Assembly (NCBI GenBank): GCA_013112685.1
Contig: JABFGC010000002.1
Coordinates: 1,932,902-1,996,901, forward strand
Length of the DNA: 64,000 nucleotides
DNA from: Chloroflexota bacterium
GTDB lineage: Bacteria > Chloroflexota > Anaerolineae > Anaerolineales > Villigracilaceae
Direction of reading: 5' to 3'
Under the pieces are notes generated by a model that was given only the letters and a program-made list of their open reading frames with translations, was not told where the DNA came from and ran no database searches. Both the position numbers and the translations under genes were made by a program. Positions 16,494 through 24,883 of the stretch are shown piece by piece. Position 1 is the first letter of the stretch. Every line of letters begins with the position of its first letter.

Positions 16494-17471
16494 ATATTTC
16501 TCCGCAAACAGCGCGGGTTGACCGCCCGTGTGCCAGAAGAGAATCGTCTCGTCTTTCTTGAAAAATCCCTTGCGGATGAGGTCAATCATCCCCGCCGCGG
16601 CTCTGCCTGTGTAAACGGGATCGAGCAGCAAACCTTCGTGCCGCGCGAAGAGGCGAATCGCTTCCCGCTCCCCTTCCCCAAACACGCCGTAACCCGCCTG
16701 GCAATATTCGTCATTTGCGAGGACATCGTCGCGGGTGAAGTGGATGCGTTCCCCCAGTTTCTCGCTGGCTTGCGAAGCCAACTCTGAGACGTGCGACTTC
16801 AAATGGTCTTCGGGTTCGTCAATGCTGATCCCCAACACCCTGCCCTTGAAGCCAAATACGCGCTGACCTAAAGCCAGCCCCGCGTGCGTCCCGCCAGAGG
16901 ATGTGCCGAAAACGATCCAGTCAAGACTTCCGAAGTCTCGGAGACTTCGGAAGTCCGTCAACTGCTTCACCAATTCTTCCATCGCAAAGGCATAGCCCAA
17001 CGCCCCTGTCGGGCTGGAGCCGCCATACGGGACAAGGTACGGTTTCTTCCCTGCGGCAATGGCATCGTCGAACGTCTTCTGCAAAACCTGGTCGCGGAAG
17101 GCGCGGTCTTCGACGATGATGACCTCCGCGCCGAAGAGTTGGTCGAGCAGGAGGTTGGCAGAAGCTTGTTGCGGCTTGACGCCCGTCAACACCAGTTTGC
17201 ATTCAAAACCAAAGCGCGCCGCCGCCGCCGCAGTCTGTCGGCAGTGATTGGATTGCATCGCCCCGCCCGAAATGAGCAAGTCCGCGCCCTGCTCGCGCGC
17301 TTCGGCGACGAGAAATTCCAGTTTGCGCGTCTTGTTCCCGCCAAATGCCAGCCCCGTCTGGTCGTCGCGCTTGACGACGATGCGCGGTCCGTTGAGGATG
17401 GAGGAGAGTTTGGGTAATTCTTCGATTGGGGTGGGAAGGTGGGCGAAGTTCAAGCGGGAAATGTTTACCAT
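16476..17471 (-). CDS. PLP-dependent D-cysteine desulfhydrase / ACC deaminase family
   Basis: A 331-residue fold-type II PLP enzyme. Lys47 in AFGGNKTRKLEF is the Schiff-base lysine. GGAMQSNHCRQTAAAAARFG holds the Ser/Asn pair that contacts substrate, GTSSGGTHAGL is the PLP-phosphate loop, and HTGGQPALF closes the active site. These features fit DcyD, which converts D-cysteine to pyruvate, H2S and ammonia; ACC deaminase is the alternative. A 31-bp palindrome (16925-16955) encodes TDFRSLRDFGSL within the otherwise normal chain. ATG 17471 is followed by family-typical LPTPIEELPKLS. Confidence 0.87.
   Translation of the reverse strand: MVNISRLNFAHLPTPIEELPKLSSILNGPRIVVKRDDQTGLAFGGNKTRKLEFLVAEAREQGADLLISGGAMQSNHCRQTAAAAARFGFECKLVLTGVKPQQASANLLLDQLFGAEVIIVEDRAFRDQVLQKTFDDAIAAGKKPYLVPYGGSSPTGALGYAFAMEELVKQLTDFRSLRDFGSLDWIVFGTSSGGTHAGLALGQRVFGFKGRVLGISIDEPEDHLKSHVSELASQASEKLGERIHFTRDDVLANDEYCQAGYGVFGEGEREAIRLFARHEGLLLDPVYTGRAAAGMIDLIRKGFFKKDETILFWHTGGQPALFAEKYSSSLL
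16925..16955. repeat. In-frame 31-bp palindrome GACTTCCGAAGTC... in the PLP enzyme gene
   Basis: GACTTCCGAAGTCTC meets its reverse complement GAGACTTCGGAAGTC almost perfectly. It adds a short charged loop (DFRSLRDFGS) before the conserved DWIVFGTSSGGT segment without breaking the frame. Confidence 0.75.
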
Positions 17472-17551
17472 GATTTTCCATCATTTGCATTCATGATGTT
17501 TATTCATTATACACAATTGGCCTGAGCATTTCTTAAATCGCCCGGCAGAGC

Positions 17552-17557
17552 GTTATA
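17552..17557 (+). promoter_or_regulatory. -10 box (TATAAT) of the KAP NTPase gene
   Basis: Perfect TATAAT 53 bp before ATG 17611, in the divergent gap with the PLP gene; TTCTTAAA lies at a plausible -35 distance. It implies a short leader containing the AGGAG ribosome site at 17601-17605. Confidence 0.45.
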
Positions 17558-17610
17558 ATGATGGTGAACCTGGAATTCCCTTCAAGCGCATCGAATCGTC
17601 AGGAGAAGGA

Positions 17611-20064
17611 ATGGCAGCCAGACTCCGTCAAAATTCCGCTAGCAAATCCCGAAAGAAGTCGGATGGGAAACTTTCCACCAGATCGGCGGGATTTTCTTCC
17701 AGGGAGGAAAATATTGCCGTACGGACATCCAAGGATCAAGCCACAGAAACTGACAAGCTGGGTTTTGAACCGTACGTAAAAGCCATTGCAAAATTTCTAA
17801 CCAACCAAGATACAAAGCCCCCTCTTGTGTTGTCCATCGAGGGCGAATGGGGATCCGGGAAGACGTCCTTCATGCTGCAACTAAAGAAGGAACTCAATGA
17901 ACATTCCACGATTTGGTTCGATCCCTGGCGCTACGACAAGGAGGAGGAATTATGGGCGGTTTTTGCCTCGCACTTCATCGAAAGTGTGATCCAAGGCGCA
18001 TCCCTGGCGCAAAGAGTCATCGGGCATGTCAAAAGGTTTGTCCGAAGGTATCAATGGAGGGAAGGTTGGTTTGATCTCACGATCAAGACGATCACCTGGG
18101 TTGGGCTTTTCATCATCGTTCTATTAATGGGCAGGAACGTGCTCCTCTACGGGAACCAATGGGTGGAACACATCTATAACTGGCTCTCGGACAAGGATAC
18201 GGACCTGTATAAGACGTTCATTGAAACCGGAATCCAATTGGGCGGGGTCACGGGTTTTCTCGTGCTTCTTTTCTACACAGTGGGGAAGTTGATGCCCATC
18301 ATCGAGGATCCCCTCAAAGCAGACCTGCGGAAATATATATCCTCTCCAAACTATGAAGACCGGGTCCCGTTTATTAAGAGGTTCCGGGACGATTTCAAGG
18401 AGATTCTTGATATATATATCGGGCAAAAGACCATCTTCGTATTTATTGACGATCTCGACCGGTGCGAGGTGCCCAAAGCCGCAGACGTGATGAGCGCCAT
18501 CAACCTGATGCTTGGCGATGATAACCGGGTGGTGTTCATCATCGCCATGGACAGGGAAAAGGTCGCCGCAGGATTGGCGGTAAAGTACGAAAAAATATTG
18601 CCGTATATCCTGGCTTCGCGCGACTATAATCGTTCCAATTTTTCGAACCGCGAATTCATCGGATTAGAGTTCGGCTATGAATTCATCGAGAAATTCGTCC
18701 AACTGCCTTTTCGAATTCCCCAACCGGATAGTGAGAAGATAAACAATTTGCTTGGGGAAGTTCAACTGGAGAAAGTGGGGGAGGAAAAAAGTCTCCGTCC
18801 CTCCCCGCAGGTTTGGGTCAGGAACGGATTTTCCTCTTTGGTACGGGTTTTTCAAACAAAAGAAGGGAATGAAACAGGCGGCGGGCAAAGGACAGAAGCG
18901 AAAGACATTGAAGCGAAAGACATTGGCGAGTCTGATGCCGGGGAAAGAGCAAGCAGAAACGAGCGGCGTGAGAGCGTCGTAATCCAAATTGGAGCCGAAT
19001 CGGCAAACTTTATCGCTATTGTCAAGCAGGTGGCTGTCGCCTTTGATTACAACCCACGAAGAATCAAACAGTTCATCAATCTGTTTCGCCTCAGGGTCTA
19101 TATCGCCGCCGAGACGGGCCTTTTCGACGATGACCCGAATACTAGGGAAACCGCTCACCCGCTCACCCTCGAAAAAATTGCAAAACTCACCGCGTTGGAA
19201 CTTCGCTGGCCCGTCTTTATGGCGGATATTCAGGGAAACGCGGATACGCTGACAGAACTGCAGCAGATTGCCTACGGTGTGCCATTGAAAACAATCTCCC
19301 CGCAAGTGGAACTGTGGCGCGCGCGACAGGATTTGATGAATTTCCTGAAAATCGGACAACTCTCCGGCAAAGATGTCATTGAAGAGACATGGAACCTGGC
19401 GGCGGTCAATTTGGACAAATGGCTTAAAGTCTCCCCAAGGATCCGGGAAGTTACCCCATTCATTCCAAGAGCGCCCGGAGATCAGGTCCCTGTTCCTGAA
19501 CCAGTCGCCGGCAAGCCAGCCAGCTACATCCCTGTTAATGGAAAAGTAAAGTACAACCTCGCCGGGGAATTTTGCGTAGCTTACATCGCCGGGGAAAATA
19601 TCAATGCCTTTTTGGAAAAGTGGAAAGGAACATTTCCCGAACACTATGCCAGGATACTGGGCGGGAATAACGACAAGCCCACCGGCATTGACGACTTAAG
19701 CAATATGTTGAAGGTATATGGACGCCAGGGACTTGAATTCCGGGCTGGTTTTATGGGCTCCGATAAACGCATGGATCTTTCACCGGCACGGTTCCAACAA
19801 ATGCTGGAAACTCATTCCCTGATCGCGGGCGTGAGTATCAATCAAAAATCCTTCCAACTGGCCAGACAGGGCATTCGTATATGGGTTGTATTGGAGAAAA
19901 TTAAACAAAATGGAAGCGACGATGTAAAAGTGGATATCTATAATCCGTATATCAATGGAACACAGATGTATACCTACGACGAGTTCATCAAGTCAATGGG
20001 TCTTCCCTCAGGAGGATATGGTCTGTGGATACCAGAACGGACTGATTCAGTTAGATCTAAGTAA
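17611..20064 (+). CDS. KAP-family P-loop NTPase with two membrane helices
   Basis: An 817-residue KAP NTPase, the family of Kidins220/ARMS and the phage-exclusion protein PifA. Residues 78-86 are Walker A (GEWGSGKTS), followed by WFDPWRYDKEEELW, a KAP hallmark. Two membrane helices (about 158-177 and 205-226) interrupt the NTPase as usual. Walker B is IFVFIDDLDRCE (275-286), then FIIAMDREKVA. RRIKQFINLFRLR is the sensor-like arginine helix. The C-terminal 250 residues have no domain I recognise. It stands alone with its own promoter next to a transposable-element remnant, and its base composition is more A/T-rich than its neighbours. A defence or membrane-scaffold role is plausible but unproven. 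Confidence 0.85.
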   Translation: MAARLRQNSASKSRKKSDGKLSTRSAGFSSREENIAVRTSKDQATETDKLGFEPYVKAIAKFLTNQDTKPPLVLSIEGEWGSGKTSFMLQLKKELNEHSTIWFDPWRYDKEEELWAVFASHFIESVIQGASLAQRVIGHVKRFVRRYQWREGWFDLTIKTITWVGLFIIVLLMGRNVLLYGNQWVEHIYNWLSDKDTDLYKTFIETGIQLGGVTGFLVLLFYTVGKLMPIIEDPLKADLRKYISSPNYEDRVPFIKRFRDDFKEILDIYIGQKTIFVFIDDLDRCEVPKAADVMSAINLMLGDDNRVVFIIAMDREKVAAGLAVKYEKILPYILASRDYNRSNFSNREFIGLEFGYEFIEKFVQLPFRIPQPDSEKINNLLGEVQLEKVGEEKSLRPSPQVWVRNGFSSLVRVFQTKEGNETGGGQRTEAKDIEAKDIGESDAGERASRNERRESVVIQIGAESANFIAIVKQVAVAFDYNPRRIKQFINLFRLRVYIAAETGLFDDDPNTRETAHPLTLEKIAKLTALELRWPVFMADIQGNADTLTELQQIAYGVPLKTISPQVELWRARQDLMNFLKIGQLSGKDVIEETWNLAAVNLDKWLKVSPRIREVTPFIPRAPGDQVPVPEPVAGKPASYIPVNGKVKYNLAGEFCVAYIAGENINAFLEKWKGTFPEHYARILGGNNDKPTGIDDLSNMLKVYGRQGLEFRAGFMGSDKRMDLSPARFQQMLETHSLIAGVSINQKSFQLARQGIRIWVVLEKIKQNGSDDVKVDIYNPYINGTQMYTYDEFIKSMGLPSGGYGLWIPERTDSVRSK

Positions 20065-20465
20065 GCCCAGTTTTAGCAAACGGATACATGGGGTGAAAGA
20101 AGAGTTTCTAATTGCGTGGGCTTCCAAAAAGATTTAAACACGGAGATCACAAAGAGCACGAAGAAAACAACCTTGAAAACTTCTGTGGACTCTGTGCGCT
20201 CTGTTGTAATAGGTTTTTTAGTCCGTTCTTTTAGTATTACAGCGCAAAGTCAGGCTCGAAGCGGCCGTCTCCGGCGGTGATTTGCGAGATAACTCCTGCA
20301 CCGAGGATGGCGTAGGGAGCAACTTTGCGCTGTAATATTAGACACTCCTTGAAAAAAGGGGTTCTTTACTGCTCGCTGGATTAATGTAAAAATGACATGG
20401 CACTTGCATGGCAATACTTTGCGTGCATTACGGATACCGAAAGCAAACTGTTGTATAACGCGAAC
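20065..20465. other. 401-bp intergenic region holding a MITE-like element
   Basis: Between the KAP gene and the convergent FemX-like gene. It contains a repeat phrase CACAAAGAGCACGAAG / CTGTGGACTCTGTGCGCTCTG (20140-20210), the 103-bp element at 20235-20337, and otherwise nothing recognisable as coding. Confidence 0.6.
20235..20337. mobile_element. MITE-like element with perfect 16-bp terminal inverted repeats and TTAG target duplication
   Basis: TATTACAGCGCAAAGT (20235-20250) and its exact reverse complement (20322-20337) bound a 71-bp core with no coding potential. TTAG occurs immediately outside both ends (20231-20234 and 20338-20341), as expected for a 4-bp target-site duplication. Size, symmetry and duplication fit a non-autonomous miniature transposon; no transposase is in the window. 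Confidence 0.7.
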
Positions 20466-21647
20466 CTATTCCAATCTCCGCTTCGTTTTTTGCTTTCCTT
20501 TCGACCTCATAAAATCCAGCACGCGCGGCATCACATCGGAATACATCGAGTGCCAGAATTTGTTCGGCGTAAAGTCGTACGCGCCAAGCGTCCGCACCAC
20601 CTCGCCGCCCAAGCCTTCCTTGAAGCGATACACACCCCACATCGAGTCGCTTTCGTCGAAGACATCGGGCGCGCCCCACAGGTCGTAGGTCAGGCAGCCG
20701 TGTGCTTTGGCATGTTTCATCGCTTCCCATTGCAGGAGATACGTCGGCATCTTTTCGCGGTGTTTGTCCCGCGACATGCCATACACATAATACGCTCGTC
20801 CCGCAAACATAAACAAAAACAGCCCAGCGACAGGTTCGCCGTTCACCTCGGCGATGAGAGGCGTTGCGACTGGCGACTGGAGACTGGGAACTTGCTCTGA
20901 GCCTAGTTGAAGGGTTGGAGAATCGGAGAATTGGGATCGGTCTCCAGCCATGAACAACTGCCAAACGGTTTTGTAGTACTCTTCATCCCGAATCACAAAC
21001 CCGTCGCGCACGGATGTTTCGGCATACATGCGGTACAGCATCCCCAAATCCTCCAGTTTGCCTACGCGCACCGCGACGCCCTTCCGCTCCGCGAGGCGGA
21101 TGTTGTAGCGCGTCTTCTGCTTCATCCGCATCAGAATGTCTTCCTCGCTCGCGGATAGGTCCACCATGACCGTATTGCGGAACTGGATCTGGTCGGACGA
21201 CTCCACCCACCCCCTGCGCCTCAAATCGGACCTCACAGCCTGTCCGCTGTTTTCTGTGACCTCATCCACGCTGGCAGGGACTCCGCGCCCTAAAGCCACG
21301 TCGGGATCAATTTTCAGGAAGATCGCGCCTTGTTTCTTCGCAAAGGATTGCAGGTCGTCCAACACCCGCTTGCGAAGGGACTCGTTCGTCCAATCCATCA
21401 GCGGACCTTTGGGGGCGTAGAATATGGAGAAACGGCGGAAGGCGGTGCGTTTGAGGATGAGAGCGGCGGCGAGGCATTGATCAGTGACCAGTGACTGATC
21501 ACTGATTACTGAAAACTGGTTCTCCGTCCACACGGCGTAATAGGGAATCCACCCATACTTCGCCTTCACCTGTCCCCATTCGTAGGTTTGCAGGAAGTGC
21601 GGGTCGGGGAGTTGGGAAATGAGTTGATTCCAGGGGTGACTATTCAC
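20466..21647 (-). CDS. FemA/FemB/FemX-family aminoacyltransferase (paralogue 1)
   Basis: A 393-residue lipid II:glycine/amino-acid transferase, which adds bridge residues to peptidoglycan using aminoacyl-tRNA. It opens with WNQLISQLPDPHFLQTYEWGQVKAKYGW, the family GNAT-like entry. RMKQKTRYNIRLAERKGV is the most conserved segment, and YDLWGAPDVFDESDSMWGVYRFKEGLGG the signature of the second GNAT domain. Two repeat-derived inserts are in frame: FSVISDQSLVTDQ near residue 46 and SDSPTLQLGSEQVPSLQSPV near residue 245. The neighbouring gene is a close paralogue and overlaps by one base, so both are expressed together. Confidence 0.87.
   Translation of the reverse strand: MNSHPWNQLISQLPDPHFLQTYEWGQVKAKYGWIPYYAVWTENQFSVISDQSLVTDQCLAAALILKRTAFRRFSIFYAPKGPLMDWTNESLRKRVLDDLQSFAKKQGAIFLKIDPDVALGRGVPASVDEVTENSGQAVRSDLRRRGWVESSDQIQFRNTVMVDLSASEEDILMRMKQKTRYNIRLAERKGVAVRVGKLEDLGMLYRMYAETSVRDGFVIRDEEYYKTVWQLFMAGDRSQFSDSPTLQLGSEQVPSLQSPVATPLIAEVNGEPVAGLFLFMFAGRAYYVYGMSRDKHREKMPTYLLQWEAMKHAKAHGCLTYDLWGAPDVFDESDSMWGVYRFKEGLGGEVVRTLGAYDFTPNKFWHSMYSDVMPRVLDFMRSKGKQKTKRRLE
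20867..20936 (-). repeat. GGCGACTGGAGACTGG-type repeat in FemX paralogue 1
   Basis: Reiterated GACTGGCGACTGGAGACTGG followed by GAAGGGTTGGAGAATCGGAG. It keeps frame and encodes the Ser/Gln/Leu-rich loop between YKTVWQLFMAGDRSQ and PLIAEVNGEPVAG, where paralogue 2 has no insert. Confidence 0.55.
21479..21517 (-). repeat. CAGTGATC-type repeat in FemX paralogue 1
   Basis: GATCAGTGACCAGTGACTGATCACTGATTACTG is an imperfect palindromic run. It is translated as QFSVISDQSLVTDQ, a short version of the insert in paralogue 2. Confidence 0.65.
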
Positions 21648-22726
21648 TATTCCCTATTGCCTATAAACTTCAAATACGCCCAATACAGCAGCGGATTATA
21701 AACTCGATCCAACGCCTGCGCCGCGCGCTTGAGTTGACCGCCAAAGCCGCGCTTGAAGCGATAGACACCCCACAAGCCGTCGCTACGATTTTCGAATTGC
21801 GCTTCGAGGGTCTGTTCATCTTCGTCAGGGACGCCCCACAGGTCGTATTCCTCACAGCCGCGCGCCTTTGCCCAGCGGATGGCTTCCCATTGGATGAGAT
21901 AGGCCGGCATTCGGTTGCGCTCTTCGTTATTCGACGCGCCGTAAACGTACCAGGCGCGCCTGCCATTTGCAAAGACCATCAGCGACGCGAGCGGCTTGCC
22001 TTCGTATTCCGCGAGGAGCAGTTCGCACGTCCCCCCAGAATGGAACAACTCATACGCGCATTGGTAATACTCCCTAGAATGCACACCAAATCCATCGCGC
22101 CCGCCTGTGACGGTCATCATCTCGTGGAAGGCGGCGATGTCGTCCCACGCGCGAACGGTCACGCCTTTTTTCTCGGCAAGGCGGATGTTGTAGCGGGTCT
22201 TTTGTTTCATCCCTGCAAGAATTTCCTCTTCGGTTTTTGTTATATCAAGAATGATTGTGCGGGGAGGTTGGATGTTGTGGGGGGAGGTGCGTAATTGGTA
22301 ATTGGTAATTCGTAATTGATCTACGGTTGAGGAGTCTTCCCATGCGTCGGGTTCGACTTTGAGGAAGATGGCGCGATTCTTTTTGCAAACCGAATCCACT
22401 TCACGCCACAACTGACCACTGATCACTGATAACTGATCACTGATGACCGATGACTGATCACTGATAACTGATAACTGATCACTGCTCACTGACAACTGCT
22501 CACCGCTCACTTTCGGAACATATCCTATCGTAAATCCCAGCGGCAGCCTGCGGAATAAAATCTGAATGCCAGCATTTCCTGAAATAATGCGGACGGGTTT
22601 CCAGCCAAAATCCTTTTTGAGTTCGCCCCACTCACCCATCTGCAAGAGATGTGTGTTGGGGAACTTCGTCAGGAATTGATTCCATTCGGCGAGGGTGACT
22701 TCGGTCATCGTGGTTTTCTCGATCAA
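21647..22726 (-). CDS. FemA/FemB/FemX-family aminoacyltransferase (paralogue 2)
   Basis: A 359-residue paralogue of the adjacent transferase. Shared landmarks are HLLQMGEWGELKKDFGWKP, GMKQKTRYNIRLAEKKGVTVR, YYVYG-like RRAWYVYGASN and YDLWGVPDEDEQ...GLWGVYRFKRGFGG. Residues about 73-105 are an insert made of repeating SxxSDQLSVISD units, encoded by the CAGTGATC repeat, and a second insert ITNYQLRT comes from a GGTAATT repeat. Both lie in loops of the first GNAT domain, so the fold is probably kept. Two copies suggest successive additions to a peptidoglycan bridge. ATG 22708 is an alternative start. Confidence 0.87.
   Translation of the reverse strand: MIEKTTMTEVTLAEWNQFLTKFPNTHLLQMGEWGELKKDFGWKPVRIISGNAGIQILFRRLPLGFTIGYVPKVSGEQLSVSSDQLSVISDQSSVISDQLSVISGQLWREVDSVCKKNRAIFLKVEPDAWEDSSTVDQLRITNYQLRTSPHNIQPPRTIILDITKTEEEILAGMKQKTRYNIRLAEKKGVTVRAWDDIAAFHEMMTVTGGRDGFGVHSREYYQCAYELFHSGGTCELLLAEYEGKPLASLMVFANGRRAWYVYGASNNEERNRMPAYLIQWEAIRWAKARGCEEYDLWGVPDEDEQTLEAQFENRSDGLWGVYRFKRGFGGQLKRAAQALDRVYNPLLYWAYLKFIGNRE
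22291..22320 (-). repeat. GGTAATTGGTAATT repeat inside FemX paralogue 2
   Basis: Three and a half copies of GTAATTG(G) in frame, translated on the minus strand as QLRITNYQLRT. The same words occur intergenically at 2674-2700. Confidence 0.65.
22409..22510 (-). repeat. Long CACTGATAACTGAT repeat array inside FemX paralogue 2
   Basis: About 100 bp of reiterated ACTGATCACTGATAACTG words. Read on the minus strand it gives the periodic peptide pattern SVISDQL repeated four times, in frame with the transferase on both sides. Confidence 0.75.
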
Positions 22727-22780
22727 TAGGGCGACCCTTGTTTGCGTAACGAGGTAATAACGGATTCAGACGGGTCGCCC

Positions 22781-24636
22781 CTACGGTTGCTGAACAGAGC
22801 CCGAGGGGAGGAAACGGTTGATGGTCAGAATCAGGTCGGCGGTCCGGGAATGAAGCGCGTGGTCGGCGAGTTGGTCGAGGACGCGCGCGAGCGAGTCGCC
22901 ATCCACGTTCTCCTCCTCCGACATGCGGAAAATTTCAGAATGTTCGGTGCGTTCAAAATCCACGCCGTCTTCAAATAGGTCTTCGCGCAGTTTTTCGCCA
23001 GGGCGCACGCCCGTAAATTGAATCTCGATGTCACGGTGCGGCTCAAGACCAGACAACCGAATCAGGTCTTCGGCGAGGTCGAGGATGCGGACCTGCTCGC
23101 CCATGTTGAGCATGAACACCTCGCCGCCCCTGCCCATCGCCGCGGCTTGCAAAACGAGATGCACGGCTTCGGGAATGGTCATGAAATAACGGTGCATGTC
23201 GGGATGTGTGACCGTGACGGGACCGCCACGCGCGATTTGATTTTTGAAGGTGCGCACCACGCCGCCGCGACTGCCAAGCACATTGCCAAAACGCACCACC
23301 GAATACGGTAGGTTGTTATGCTGCGCCGCATCGAGGATGATCATCTCGGCGAGGCGTTTGGTCGCGCCCATCACGTTGACGGGACGCACGGCTTTATCGG
23401 TGGAGATAAGCACGAGTCGTTCGGCGCGATACCTGCCTGCCGCTTCGACGACGACCCGCGTGCCGAGGACGTTGTTCGTAACCGCCTCTTCGACATTCGC
23501 CTCCATGAGCGGAACATGCTTGTGCGCCGCCGCATGAAAGACGACCTGCGGCTGGTGCCCTTGAAAAATTTTCTCGATGCGGTTCGGGTCGCGGACATCG
23601 GCAATAACGGCTTGAACATCGAGCGATGGAAATATCTCTTTGATCTCAATGAACGCCTCGAAGATGCTGTTCTCGCCGTGACCGAGCAGGACGAGTTCAC
23701 TCGGATTCCAGCGCGCGATCTGTCGGCACAACTCGCTCCCGATGGAGCCGCCCGCGCCCGTGACCAGCACGCGCCTGCCGCCGAGAATCGAGCCGATGAG
23801 GCGGTCGTCAATTTTTGCGGGTTCGCGGCGCAGAAGGTCGGTGATGTCCACTTCGCGCAGGCGGTTGACGCTGACCTTGCCGCCGATGAGTTCGTAAAAG
23901 CCAGGGGATGATGCGCGAGGGAATGCCGCGCTTGCGGCACACATCGTTGACGAGGCGGATGATGCGCCCAGGGCGCGGCAGGGATGGCGATGATGACCTC
24001 GTCCACTTGTTTGGTGTCGAGCGTTTTTTCGAGCTGGTCAATTTTGCCGATGACCGAGACGCCATAGATTTGGTGATTTTGCTTGGCGGGGTCGTCATCC
24101 AAAAAGCCGACGGGAACGAGATTGAGTTGCGAAGTCTTCTGCAACTCGCGGACGACGAGCGCGCCCGCGTCGCCCGCGCCGAGGATGAGGGCGTGGCGGG
24201 TCTTGCCGTTGGTTTGCACCGAAGACTGCTCGGCAAGGATCCGCAAAACAAAGCGCGATCCGCCGATGAGGATGAGCGAGATGAGCCAGTCAATGCCGAG
24301 AGCGGAGCGCGGCATGCCCGGCTTGATGAGGTCGAAGCCGATCAGCACGAGCATCACGCCTGAAGTCAACACCGAGGCGGCAGTGACGGCAAAGGTGATG
24401 AGCCGCAGTTCGTTCGTGCTGGCGTAGACCCATAGTCGGCGATAGAGTCCAAAGAAATAATAAACGGGAATTTTGACGAGCAGTGCCACCGCACACATGA
24501 CCAGCGCGGCGGGAAAGTAGAATGGCAGTTCGCTCACGTCCAGCCGCAAGGCAAAACTGCCCAGCACCGAGACGACGGTGAGGGCAAGGTCGCCGATGAG
24601 GACGAAGCGGTTGCGGACGTGGGAACGGGAGGACAT
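22781..24636 (-). CDS. CapD/FlaA1-like membrane NDP-sugar 4,6-dehydratase, two frameshifts
   Basis: A polysaccharide-biosynthesis dehydratase/epimerase of about 618 residues. Four membrane helices fill residues 10-130. A CoA-binding-like Rossmann unit follows (HALILGAGDAGALVVREL). The catalytic SDR domain starts at VLVTGAGGSIGSELCRQI and includes HAAAHKHVPLMEAN and the TDKAVRPVNVMGATKRLAE region, with Lys replacing the usual Tyr as in FlaA1. Extra C bases at 23904 and 23970, both in CCAGG contexts, shift the frame and shift it back; the peptide between (RIIRLVNDVCRKRGIPSR) is family-typical. It should make an amino- or deoxy-sugar nucleotide precursor for the linked glycan genes. Confidence 0.87.
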
Positions 24637-24642
24637 GGGGGA

Positions 24643-24709
24643 AAGAGATTAGAGAATAGAGAATAGAGATTAGAGAATAGAGATTAGAGAATAGAGATTA
24701 GAGAATAGA
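24643..24709. repeat. AGAGATTAGAGAATAG tandem repeat
   Basis: Four near-perfect copies of a 16-bp unit (AGAGATTAGAGAATAG), with one shortened unit, directly upstream of the dehydratase start. Similar words form the insert in the NLR gene at 5931. Confidence 0.8.
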
Positions 24710-24728
24710 TATTCGATAACAGCTAAAA

Positions 24729-24874
24729 CCGGTGGTCGAGTAGCCCCGAATGTTCGTTGAGGGGCGTATCGAGACCACCAATTTTATGTTTATTCTCAAT
24801 TGGTGGTCTCGACACCTGTACTTGCGTGCCGGTGCAAGTGTACGGCGGACGAACACCGCCTACTCGACCACCGG
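24729..24874. repeat. 146-bp element with nested inverted repeats
   Basis: Outer arms CCGGTGGTCGAGTAG (24729-24743) and CTACTCGACCACCGG (24860-24874) are perfect. Inner arms TCGAGACCACCAATT (24769-24783) and AATTGGTGGTCTCGA (24798-24812) form a second perfect stem. No ORF inside. It looks like a dispersed repeat that landed between the two sugar genes. Confidence 0.78.
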
Positions 24875-24883
24875 AGTCTTCTT

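Noticed and set aside
22409..22510. Short-period repeats as a CRISPR array
   Set aside because: No constant-length repeats separated by unique spacers, no cas genes; the array is translated in frame within a ligase.
24643..24709. AGAGATTAGAGAATAG tandem array as CRISPR or origin iterons
   Set aside because: Units abut without spacers and no replication gene or DnaA-box cluster is nearby.
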